Source of the DNA: Rhizobium sp. BK418
Lineage (GTDB): Bacteria; Pseudomonadota; Alphaproteobacteria; Rhizobiales; Rhizobiaceae
DNA: 64,000 nt
NCBI RefSeq assembly: GCF_004341105.1
Contig: NZ_SLZK01000004.1
Coordinates: 1 to 64,000 of the forward strand
Reading direction: 5' to 3'
This document shows, piece by piece, positions 56,508 through 64,000 of the stretch (position 1 is the first letter of the stretch; the number at the start of each line of letters is the position of its first letter). Position numbers and translations under genes: made by a program. Under the pieces are notes generated by a model that searched no databases, was not told the DNA's origin, and saw only the letters and a program-made list of their open reading frames with translations.

Positions 56508-56519
56508 ATCCTATAGGAT
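56508..56519 (+). promoter_or_regulatory. Candidate GntR operator
   Basis: The perfect 12-bp palindrome ATCCTATAGGAT lies 59 bases before the GntR gene. Its form and AT-rich setting fit FadR-subfamily sites. It could control both divergent units. Confidence 0.5.
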
Positions 56520-56577
56520 ATGGTATTGTATATAGGCGAGCATCGTGGTAGCGGTTGGTTCTGTCAAGAGGCAATAG

Positions 56578-57282
56578 ATGATGCAGAACAGAACACCTTC
56601 GATCTTCAAGGACGCACCCGACGCCGCCGGGTTCATTCCGCGAAACAACAGTCTGGCTGGAAGCGTCTACGAGGCGATCTTCGCCCAGCTGATGTCGTTG
56701 AAGATCCCCCCTGGCGCGCGGATCAATGTGGACAATCTGGTGCGTGAGCTCAACGTTTCCCAGACGCCGATCCGGGAGGCGCTCGGCCGCCTCGCCGGCG
56801 AGGGACTTGTCGTCAAGACACATCTGATCGGCTATAGCGCCGCCCCGCAGATCGCCCGCCGACGGTTTGATGAACTTTATCACCTGCGCCTTCTCCTCGA
56901 GCCCGACAGTGCGGCTCGGGCGGCCATCGCGATGGATGACGAAAAGCTTAAGATATTGCGCGAAGCAGCCGGCGTGATGGGGCGCCGGGATGGTACCGAC
57001 GAGCGCGTGCGTTATTCGACATTCGCGCGGCAGGACGCCATGTTCCATGACCGCATTCTCGAGTTTGCCGGAAACGAACTCATCCGTGAAACGCTCAATC
57101 ATCAGCATACCCACTTCCATATTTTTCGCTTGATGTTCCATTCGCGCGTCACCGAAGAGGCGCTCGACGAACATGAGGCGCTTCTCGATGCCTTCGCAGC
57201 CGCTGATCCTGCTGCGGCTGAAAAAGCGATGCGTGTCCACCTTGAGCATTCTCGCGACCGGTTGTTGCCGGCTTTCGATTGA
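56578..57282 (+). CDS. GntR-family regulator with FCD effector domain
   Basis: This encodes 234 aa. The winged HTH at about residues 20-85 contains INVDNLVRELNVSQTPIREA. The all-helical FCD domain follows, with LLLEPDSAARAAIA and His residues in TLNHQHTHFHIF that could bind metal. It probably represses the importer behind it and the divergent dehydrogenase genes. Confidence 0.92.
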   Translation: MMQNRTPSIFKDAPDAAGFIPRNNSLAGSVYEAIFAQLMSLKIPPGARINVDNLVRELNVSQTPIREALGRLAGEGLVVKTHLIGYSAAPQIARRRFDELYHLRLLLEPDSAARAAIAMDDEKLKILREAAGVMGRRDGTDERVRYSTFARQDAMFHDRILEFAGNELIRETLNHQHTHFHIFRLMFHSRVTEEALDEHEALLDAFAAADPAAAEKAMRVHLEHSRDRLLPAFD

Positions 57283-57292
57283 AGGATTTTCG

Positions 57293-58873
57293 ATGTCGAG
57301 CGTCGTCAGCATCAAGAGAGAAGGACATCCGCCGATGGTCCAGGCCGAAGACGCCGGGGGCAGTCCTGTACTGCAGGCTCAGAACCTCTCCAAGCAATAC
57401 GGGACGGTGACGGTTCTTTCGGATGTAACGCTCGACATTCTGCCAGGCGAAATACACGCCATCATCGGTGAAAACGGCGCCGGCAAATCGACTTTCATGC
57501 GTCTCTTGTCTGGCTATGCGGAGCCGACGACAGGGTCGATCCGCATGGGCGGCCGCGATATTCGCTTTGCCCGGCCGGAGCAGGCTCAGCAGGCCGGGAT
57601 CGTTCTGGTCCATCAGGAGATTCTGCTTGCCGATGCGTTGACAGTTGCTGAAAACCTTTTTCTCGGGCGTGAATTGATGCGCAACGGCATCGTCGACGAC
57701 CGCACCATGCGTCGTCTGGCCGTCGAGAAACTGAAGGAACTCGGGTGCCTTGTGTCGCCGAACGCGCTGGTGCGGACGATCTCGCTTGCCGATCGGCAGC
57801 TCGTGCAGATCGCACGCGCCCTGCTCGACGATCACAGGATAGTGATCTTTGACGAGCCGACCGCCGTTCTCACCGGCGGCGAGGTGGAACGACTTCTCTC
57901 GATCATCCTGCAGCTGAAAGCGAAGGGTATCGCCATTCTCTACATCAGCCACCGCCTTGACGAGGTGCAACGCCTCGCCGACAGAGTGACGGTGCTGCGC
58001 GACGGCAAGATGGTTGGCACACATCCCGGCCATACCCTCAGCCAGATGGACATGGCCCGTCTCATGGTCGGCCGCGAGCTTGCAGCGCTCTATCCGGAAA
58101 AGAGCGGCGCCGTTGCCGGAGAAAAACTGCTTTCAGTCCGGAACCTGTCGGTGCCAGGCTTCGCAAGGGATATCAGCTTCGACGTTCGCAGATCCGAAAT
58201 CCTTGGATTTGCCGGTATGATCGGCGCCGGACGCACAGAGCTCTTCGAGGGAATCGTCGGATTGAGGCAGGCTTCCGGCGAGGTGGAACTCGACGGAAAG
58301 CCGATCAATGTCCGTTCTGCCCGGGCGGCAATTGATGCCGGGATCGGCTATCTGACGGAAGACCGCAAGGGAAAAGGTCTTCTGCTCCAGGAGCGGCTGG
58401 CCCCCAACCTTACCCTTTCCGCGCTTCAGCGGTTTCATCCGGGTCTCATGATGCGGCGGTGGCGCGAGCGGATGGCCCTGACCGAGGCGATCGATCAATA
58501 CGATATTCGCCTGAGGAGCCTGGGGGTTAAGGCGGGACAACTGTCGGGCGGCAACCAGCAGAAACTGCTGCTGGCAAAGGTGTTGCTGACAACGCCATCC
58601 GTCGTCGTCATCGACGAGCCGACCCGCGGTATCGACATCGCCAACAAGGCTCAGATCTACGCCTTCATCCAGAGGCTGGTGGCGCAGGGCAAGGCGTGCG
58701 TCGTCATCTCGTCCGAAATGCAGGAGCTGATCGGCATTTGCGATCGGATCCTCGTGATGCGGGAGGGGCGTATCACGGGTGAGGTCTCAGGCGATGACAT
58801 GACGGAACACAACGTCGCGCTTCTGGCAACAAGCGACATCGCGCCAGAAATCGATGAGGGAGGAAAAGAATGA
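57293..58873 (+). CDS. Two-domain CUT2 ABC ATPase (RbsA/MglA-type)
   Basis: ATG 57293 (GAAGGA six bases upstream) gives 526 aa with two nucleotide-binding halves. The first has Walker A GENGAGKST and Walker B IVIFDEPTAVL. The second has the degenerate loop GMIGAGRTE, the signature LSGGNQQKLLLAKV, and VVIDEPTRGIDI. The first-half signature position reads ISLADRQLVQIARA, as usual for this class. It overlaps the permease start (ATGA). Confidence 0.92.
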   Translation: MSSVVSIKREGHPPMVQAEDAGGSPVLQAQNLSKQYGTVTVLSDVTLDILPGEIHAIIGENGAGKSTFMRLLSGYAEPTTGSIRMGGRDIRFARPEQAQQAGIVLVHQEILLADALTVAENLFLGRELMRNGIVDDRTMRRLAVEKLKELGCLVSPNALVRTISLADRQLVQIARALLDDHRIVIFDEPTAVLTGGEVERLLSIILQLKAKGIAILYISHRLDEVQRLADRVTVLRDGKMVGTHPGHTLSQMDMARLMVGRELAALYPEKSGAVAGEKLLSVRNLSVPGFARDISFDVRRSEILGFAGMIGAGRTELFEGIVGLRQASGEVELDGKPINVRSARAAIDAGIGYLTEDRKGKGLLLQERLAPNLTLSALQRFHPGLMMRRWRERMALTEAIDQYDIRLRSLGVKAGQLSGGNQQKLLLAKVLLTTPSVVVIDEPTRGIDIANKAQIYAFIQRLVAQGKACVVISSEMQELIGICDRILVMREGRITGEVSGDDMTEHNVALLATSDIAPEIDEGGKE

Positions 58874-59861
58874 CTGTCATTACGGGTTCGACCCCGATCA
58901 AACCGGAGCGTGAATGGAGTATCGGATGGACCGATGTCGGGCCATTCGTGGCCCTGGTTACCTTAATGGCGATCGGCTTTGCAATCAATCCGGACTTTCT
59001 TTCGGCAACAAATCTGAGCAACGTTATTACCAGAAGCGCCTTCATCGCGATTATCGCAGTCGGGGCAACGTTCGTCATCTCCTCGGGTGGCCTCGATCTT
59101 TCCGTCGGCTCCATGGCGGCGTTCATCACCGGGATCACGATCATGTTCATGAACCGGATGGCGCCCGACTGGGGTGTGTCCGCAATCCCGGCAGGAATGG
59201 TGGTGGCGATCGTCGTCGGCCTTTTCTGCGGATTGATGAACGGCCTGATCGTCACTGTGGGCAAGATCGAGCCGTTCATCGCCACCCTCGGCACGATGGG
59301 GATATTCAGGGCGCTCATCACCTACATGTCCGACGGCGGCACGATCCCGATCGACCGCAGCCTGCGCGATGCCTATCGTCCAGTCTATTTCGGTACCGTC
59401 GCCGGCATACCGATCCCGATCCTTATCTCGCTTGCCGTCGCCGTCGTTGCTTCCTTCATTCTCTACAAGATGAAGTATGGCCGAAAGTGCGCAGCAGTCG
59501 GCGCCAATGAGGACGTCGCGCGCTATTCTGGAATTTCGACCGTCAAGACCCGCACCATCGCCTATGCGATCCAAGGCGCTTGCGTTGCGATCGCTGCGAT
59601 CTGCTACGTGCCCCGCCTAGGAGCCGCGACCCCGACCACAGGCGTCCTCTGGGAACTGCAGGTCATTACCGCGGTCGTCATCGGGGGACGGCGCTTCGCG
59701 GCGGCAAGGGTCATGTCTGGGGAACGGTCGCAGGTGCGGTGATCCTGGAACTGATCGCGAACCTCATGGTGCTTTCGGATTTCGTTTCCGAATATCTCGT
59801 GGCAGGCGTCCAGGGCGTCATCATCATTATCGCCATGCTCATTCAGAGGCTGTCGAAATAA
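58870..59861 (+). pseudogene. RbsC-type CUT2 permease with a frameshift in a G run
   Basis: The frame from ATG 58870 reads as a normal permease (VISSGGLDLSVGSMAAFITG) up to VITAVVIGG near base 59685. It then turns into RRFAAARVMSGERSQVR and stops at 59742. In the next frame the expected end follows at once: TALRGGKGHVWGTVAGAVIL, through to AMLIQRLSK, stopping at 59861. One extra G in the run GGGGG (59683-59687) would restore a 330-aa protein. This may be a real mutation, a sequencing error, or slippage. Flanking genes are intact. Confidence 0.85.
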
Positions 59862-59917
59862 CCGCGTCCGGACCGCGCGGGGTTTGAAGCTTGTCGGTCC
59901 AATTCTGGGAGGAATGA

Positions 59918-60868
59918 ATGTTGAAAGGGAAATGGGTTGCGGCGTTTGCCGTAAGCACGGTGCTGCTCGCGGGTCATGCGTTCGGCGCGGAAAAGAAGAT
60001 CGTCGCGGTTTCGATCCCGGCGGCCGACCACGGCTGGACGGCCGGGATCGTCTACCATGCGCAGGCTGCCGCCAAGGAAATCAATGCCGCCTTCCCGGAC
60101 GTTGAAGTCGTGGTAAAGACGTCGCCTTCGGCCACGGCACAGGTCAGTGCGCTCGAAGACCTTTCAGCGGGTCGCAAGCTCGATGCATTGGTTATCCTGC
60201 CTTATACGTCCGAGGAGCTGACGACCCCTGTCAAGGCGGTCAAGGATGCGGGAACCTTCATCACGGTCGTTGACCGCGGTCTGAATGACCCGACGATCCA
60301 GGACCTTTATCTTGCCGGAGATAATATCGCGGTCGGCCGTAACACTGCAAAGTTCATGATCGACAAACTCGGCGGCAAGGGCAATCTCGTCGTGCTGCGC
60401 GGCATTCCGACCGTCATTGACGACGAGCGCATCCAGGGCTTCCAGGATGCGATCAAGGGCACCGATCTGAAGGTTCTCGACATTCAGTATGCGAACTGGA
60501 ACAGCGACGATGCCTTCAAACTGATGCAGGATTACCTTGCCAAGTACCCGCAGATCGATGCCGTCTGGGCCAATGATGACGACATGCTTCTCGGCGTGCT
60601 GGAAGCCGTCAAGGAGTCGGGGCGCAAGGACATCAAGCTTGCGCTTGGCGGCAATGGGATGAAGGATATCGTCAAGAAGGTCATTGACGGTGACGCCATG
60701 ACGCCGGTCGAAACACCCTATCCGCCTGCAATGATCAAAACTGCAATCTACATGACGGTCGCCAATCTGATCGGCCAAGCCCCGATCAGAGGCAGCGTCA
60801 AACTGGACGCCCCCCTTATCACCCAGGCAAATGCGAAGGAATATTACTTCCCGGATTCGCCCTTCTGA
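59918..60868 (+). CDS. RbsB-like periplasmic binding protein of the second CUT2 importer
   Basis: This encodes 316 aa from ATG 59918 (GGGAGG five bases upstream). Signal peptide MLKGKWVAAFAVSTVLLAGH is cleaved near AFG-AE. Features are VVDRGLNDPTIQDLYLAGDN, LVVLRGIPTVIDDERIQGF and VWANDDDMLLGVLEAVKESG. The ligand is unknown. It lies 56 bases after the frameshifted permease. Confidence 0.9.
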   Translation: MLKGKWVAAFAVSTVLLAGHAFGAEKKIVAVSIPAADHGWTAGIVYHAQAAAKEINAAFPDVEVVVKTSPSATAQVSALEDLSAGRKLDALVILPYTSEELTTPVKAVKDAGTFITVVDRGLNDPTIQDLYLAGDNIAVGRNTAKFMIDKLGGKGNLVVLRGIPTVIDDERIQGFQDAIKGTDLKVLDIQYANWNSDDAFKLMQDYLAKYPQIDAVWANDDDMLLGVLEAVKESGRKDIKLALGGNGMKDIVKKVIDGDAMTPVETPYPPAMIKTAIYMTVANLIGQAPIRGSVKLDAPLITQANAKEYYFPDSPF

Positions 60869-60879
60869 CAACTTGAGAC

Positions 60880-60899
60880 GGGGCGGCGTCCGCCGCCCC
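60880..60899 (+). other. Hairpin after the binding-protein gene
   Basis: An 8-bp stem GGGGCGGC/GCCGCCCC with a 4-base loop lies 12 bases after the stop and 28 bases before the PfpI-like gene. There is no T tract, so an mRNA-stabilising role is more likely than full termination. Confidence 0.55.
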
Positions 60900-60926
60900 A
60901 CCGCATGAGCAAAGAGGAGTAAAATC

Positions 60927-61541
60927 ATGCCAGGCAAGAAGATACTGATGCTGACCGGTGAGTTCACCGAGGAATATGAAATCTACGTCTATCAGCAGGC
61001 GATGGAGGCAGTCGGTCATACGGTCCACGTCATCTGCCCAGACAAGAAGGCAGGGGACCTGATCAAGACCTCCCTTCACGACTTCGAAGGCGACCAGACC
61101 TATACCGAAAAACTTGGCCACTTCTTCACCATCAACAAGACCTTCTCAGAGGCCGAGGCGCAGCTTGACCAGTATCATGCCGTCTACGCAGCCGGCGGAC
61201 GTGGTCCCGAATATATCCGCACCGACAAACGGGTCCAGGCAATCGTGCGGCATTTCCACGAAAAGCAGAAGCCGATCTTTACCATCTGCCATGGCGTGCA
61301 GATCCTGGTGGCCGTCGACGGCGTCGTTCGCGGCAAGAAAGTTGGTGCCCTCGGCGCCTGCGAGCCGGAAGTCACGCTTGCCGGAGGAACCTACATCGAT
61401 CTATCGCCAACCGAAGCCTATGTCGACGGCACGATGGTCTCGGCGAAGGGGTGGACGGCTCTCGCGGCCTTCATGAGGGAGTGCCTGAAGGTACTGGGAA
61501 CCGAAATTCGCCACAGCGACGACATCGCCAAAGCGGCCTAA
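60927..61541 (+). CDS. DJ-1/PfpI-family protein
   Basis: This encodes 204 aa. It begins KKILMLTGEFTEEYEIYVYQ; the nucleophile elbow is FTICHGVQILV with the conserved Cys and His. The family includes deglycase-, hydratase- and chaperone-like proteins. The ribosome site AGAGGAG precedes ATG 60927. Its position at the end of the importer operon suggests action on a reactive carbonyl from the imported compound. This is inference. Confidence 0.88.
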   Translation: MPGKKILMLTGEFTEEYEIYVYQQAMEAVGHTVHVICPDKKAGDLIKTSLHDFEGDQTYTEKLGHFFTINKTFSEAEAQLDQYHAVYAAGGRGPEYIRTDKRVQAIVRHFHEKQKPIFTICHGVQILVAVDGVVRGKKVGALGACEPEVTLAGGTYIDLSPTEAYVDGTMVSAKGWTALAAFMRECLKVLGTEIRHSDDIAKAA

Positions 61542-62023
61542 GCCTCGACCCTCCTCGAAGCTTTCGCCCCGTACGTCGGCAAGCCGGTACGCAGCGCGCG
61601 TGGCTTGCCGGCGACATGCTGTCTCAGACGTCGCCGATGCTTCTCCATGTCGGTCAGTATGCCGGACGGGCCCGAACGGCCCAGCTCTACATACCATCTG
61701 AGATTTTTCGAGGGATCGTCTCTAACGGTCGGGAGGCGCTGGAACGTCTGGAGCAACATCCTGACGCCGCACTATTGTTCAGTGATGCCATCATGCCCGG
61801 CGGAATGCGCCTCGGTGCGCGCTCAAGGGGCAAAGCTTCGATTTGGTTCTGACGTGTTTTTCGCTTGAACGGCTTCACCACCATTGGGCTATGGCGGTTC
61901 GTATCTCATCAAGAGCAAAGAGCTCGGCTGTTGTCAGCGGCTCCCTAACCGGCGCGGCGTTGCGAGGGTCGCGATGCGCCTGCATCGGCCGACGCCGCCG
62001 GTGACCCGCGCGGCGCGCAAAAC
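61542..62023 (+). pseudogene. Interval holding a remnant of a response-regulator receiver domain
   Basis: At about 61714-61815 the plus strand encodes SNGREALERLEQHPD, then ALLFSDAIMPGGM. This is the phosphoacceptor region of a CheY-like receiver as found at the end of hybrid sensor kinases, with Asp in the SDAIMPGG position. Sequence on both sides does not continue the domain. The rest of the interval shows nothing I recognise. Confidence 0.5.
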
Positions 62024-63028
62024 TCATCGCACCAGCTTCTTGCGACGCAGTAGCTCGCGCGGTGCGGAGGTCTGCCAGACGGTTTGGAAGGACTCGACGA
62101 CATTGTCAGGCGTGACAGGCACGCCCGGTAGCGCCACCCATGCCGGTGGGAGCCGACCGAGCAGCGCCGTCACCGTCGTCGACGCCGCAATCTGGCCTTG
62201 CCGAAAGGGTTGCTGGGCAGCGATCGCTACGATGGGGCCGCCTGCGGCAAGCTCGATGGCCGCTTCTCGGCCAAGATCGATGGTCGCGATCGGAATTGTC
62301 ATTCCGGTTTTCACAGTGGCCTTGGCTGCCGCGGTGGCCGGCGTATCCCAGACCACAAAGAGACCGTCGAGCTCGGGGACCTGCTTCAGAAGCGCTTCGG
62401 TGACGGATGCTGCGTCTGACAGGGCCGAGAACCGGCGGATCGTAATCTTCATGTCCGGGCGATTGATCCCCATCCATTTGACGAAGGCGATTTCCCGCTC
62501 GTTTGTCGCGAAGAAGTCGGCGTCGTAGCCGAGCACACCTACTTGTGCCCCCTCAGGCAGATGGGGGGACAAGCTCTCCGCAGCCATTTTGCCAAGCCCG
62601 AAATTATCGGCGGAAATGAGTGAGACGTAGTCCTTGTTCGGCAAGAGGCCTGTTGGCACGTTGTCGAGCAGTACGAGTTTGATGCCGGCGGCTGCAACAC
62701 GCTTGTGCGCTTCCGCGACTTTGGCATTGGCGACGGGCAGGGAAATGATTGCATCCGGCCGGTCGCGGACGAGCCGGTCAAGCGCCTGGATCTGCGCATC
62801 CGGCGCAAAGGCGCAGTCGGCGACGTCGATAACAACGACCCCACAAGCGCCAAGCGTGCCGACAAGGCCGGCAAGAAGTTGCTTTGCCCAGTCGCTGGAC
62901 GTCGTGTGGAGGACGATTGCGACCCGGAGCCCTTCAGCTCTTGCGCGCGCCACGTCTTCCGGCAAGAGGAGGACACGTTCGGGTGCTGCCGCACGCTCTC
63001 CATGGGGTCCGAGACCGGTGATTGTCAT
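62024..63028 (-). CDS. Periplasmic-binding-fold sugar-sensing protein without signal peptide
   Basis: This encodes 334 aa. A type I periplasmic-binding fold (LRVAIVLHTTSSDWAKQLLA, then DRPDAIISLPVANAKVAEAH) follows a leader of about 33 residues that is polar and charged, not a Sec signal. It overlaps the ROK stop by four bases (ATGA). It could be a cytoplasmic sensor, or a binding protein whose true start differs. No HTH is seen. Confidence 0.75.
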   Translation of the reverse strand: MTITGLGPHGERAAAPERVLLLPEDVARARAEGLRVAIVLHTTSSDWAKQLLAGLVGTLGACGVVVIDVADCAFAPDAQIQALDRLVRDRPDAIISLPVANAKVAEAHKRVAAAGIKLVLLDNVPTGLLPNKDYVSLISADNFGLGKMAAESLSPHLPEGAQVGVLGYDADFFATNEREIAFVKWMGINRPDMKITIRRFSALSDAASVTEALLKQVPELDGLFVVWDTPATAAAKATVKTGMTIPIATIDLGREAAIELAAGGPIVAIAAQQPFRQGQIAASTTVTALLGRLPPAWVALPGVPVTPDNVVESFQTVWQTSAPRELLRRKKLVR

Positions 63029-64000
63029 CGCTTCCCCTTTTTCGTTTCAGGCGGGTGAGGTGCTTCGGCCCCGCTGGTCTTTTTCGCAGAGATCCGTCTT
63101 TTCAGATCGACAAAGAGAGGGTGGGCCTGCGGTCTGCCCGCCATGATCCATTCCCGCAAGGTCGACGGTGCAAACAGGCCTTCGGCGGCTGTGATCGCGG
63201 CGCCGACCAGGCCTGACGAGCTACCCATCTGCGATCGGATGATCTGCAGGTCGCGGCTGACGAGGGGGTGGCAGGCACCGTAAATTGCCTCGCGGGCGGC
63301 GGCGAGAAGAATGTCGTTCGTCTGAGCGATCGAGCCTGAGAGAACGATGATCTCAGGGTTCAGCATATTTGCCAGCGTGGCGACGACTTGTCCGATCAAC
63401 CGGCCACTTTGCGAGAGGATGTCGATTGCGCCGCGATCGCCCATTTGTGCCGCCTGGGCAACTTCAATCGCGGTGATCTGTTGGCCGCGGCGAATAAGAT
63501 CCGCAATGATCGGGCTTTGACCTCGTTCGGCTGCGCGCCGACCTTCCTCGGCGATTGCATCCGATCCTGCCATTCCTTCGAGCGTACCGATTCTGTCGCC
63601 GATGCTGACAGGAACGGAGCCGATCAAGCCTGCGGCCCCTTGCGCGCCGCGAAACAAGCTGCCGTCGCTGACCAGTCCAGCGCCGATGCGTTTTCCGACC
63701 TTGATGACGAGCATCGTTTTATGGCCGATGCCGGCACCGGCGCGCAATTCACCCATGGTCATCGTCTCGACACTGGAACGCAGCCAAACTGGCGCGTCAA
63801 AGGTTTCGACGAGGCGTTCGACGATCGGAAAGCGCTCCCAACCAGGTAAGGCGGGAGGTGTCGAAAGCTGAAAGGACGTTTCGCTTCCATCGGCAACGGC
63901 TCCGGGGGTGGAAATAGATATCCCCCAGAGGTCATGCTGATCGCCCTGACGTTCCACGATCCAGCGAAACAAGGAGGTCAGGCGGTCGCACAGGCTGGAT
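63025..64000 (-). CDS. ROK-family protein, 5' end beyond window
   Basis: At least 325 residues are present; the frame stays open to base 64000. ROK features include GISISTPGAVADG, an ATP/sugar-binding segment GAGIGHKTMLVIKVGKRIGA and LNPEIIVLSGSI. The typical Cys-rich zinc motif of ROK kinases is missing: the corresponding region reads FRGAQGAAGLIGSVPV. That favours a transcription regulator of the NagC/Mlc type, whose HTH would lie outside the window. It is translationally coupled to the binding-fold protein downstream. Confidence 0.82.
   Translation of the reverse strand, partial: SSLCDRLTSLFRWIVERQGDQHDLWGISISTPGAVADGSETSFQLSTPPALPGWERFPIVERLVETFDAPVWLRSSVETMTMGELRAGAGIGHKTMLVIKVGKRIGAGLVSDGSLFRGAQGAAGLIGSVPVSIGDRIGTLEGMAGSDAIAEEGRRAAERGQSPIIADLIRRGQQITAIEVAQAAQMGDRGAIDILSQSGRLIGQVVATLANMLNPEIIVLSGSIAQTNDILLAAAREAIYGACHPLVSRDLQIIRSQMGSSSGLVGAAITAAEGLFAPSTLREWIMAGRPQAHPLFVDLKRRISAKKTSGAEAPHPPETKKGKR

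Overview
The window reads as a piece of an alphaproteobacterial accessory replicon, most likely a large plasmid or chromid of Rhizobium or a close relative. The evidence is the thuR/thuEFGKAB disaccharide operon, a ugpBAECQ cluster, many ABC importers each with its own regulator, GC-rich coding sequence, and several decayed gene fragments between intact operons. I see no rRNA, tRNA, CRISPR array, transposase or replication gene.

Layout. 1-3400: the end of a DUF4082 protein, a CobW-type metal GTPase and a beta-helix protein. 3600-8400: a minus-strand cluster of an XRE regulator, a SARP-like/TPR regulator, a 72-aa protein, a YcaO protein, a TfuA protein and an 84-aa protein. This is the best candidate for an undescribed peptide-modification system. 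8560-10320: an aldolase remnant and a PLP enzyme of sulfur amino acid metabolism. 10335-17856: the thu locus. 18056-22402: a formaldehyde-activating enzyme, then a TetR regulator divergent from an EmrAB-type efflux pair. 22474-27758: a sulfonate-type ABC importer with two flavin monooxygenases. 28188-34400: a GGDEF protein, LysR, a DUF1989 protein, glycerate kinase and an MFS carrier. 34480-35957: a dead LacI gene and a small secreted protein. 36675-43511: the ugp cluster with a DeoR regulator and a HAD phosphatase.

43618-52480: an ABC ATPase remnant, then LacI, a CUT2 importer, a phosphotriesterase-like hydrolase, a GATase-like protein, a PfkB kinase on the opposite strand, BtpA, TenA and a carbamoylase remnant. 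52508-61541: an alpha/beta hydrolase, aldehyde dehydrogenase and Fe-alcohol dehydrogenase divergent from GntR, a second CUT2 importer whose permease is frameshifted, and a DJ-1/PfpI protein. 61700-64000: a receiver-domain remnant, a signal-less sugar-binding-fold protein and a ROK protein cut by the window edge.

Most modules follow one logic: a local repressor, an importer, and a few soluble enzymes that open or oxidise the imported compound. The YcaO-TfuA cluster stands apart because it has no importer and carries two regulators and two small unassigned proteins.
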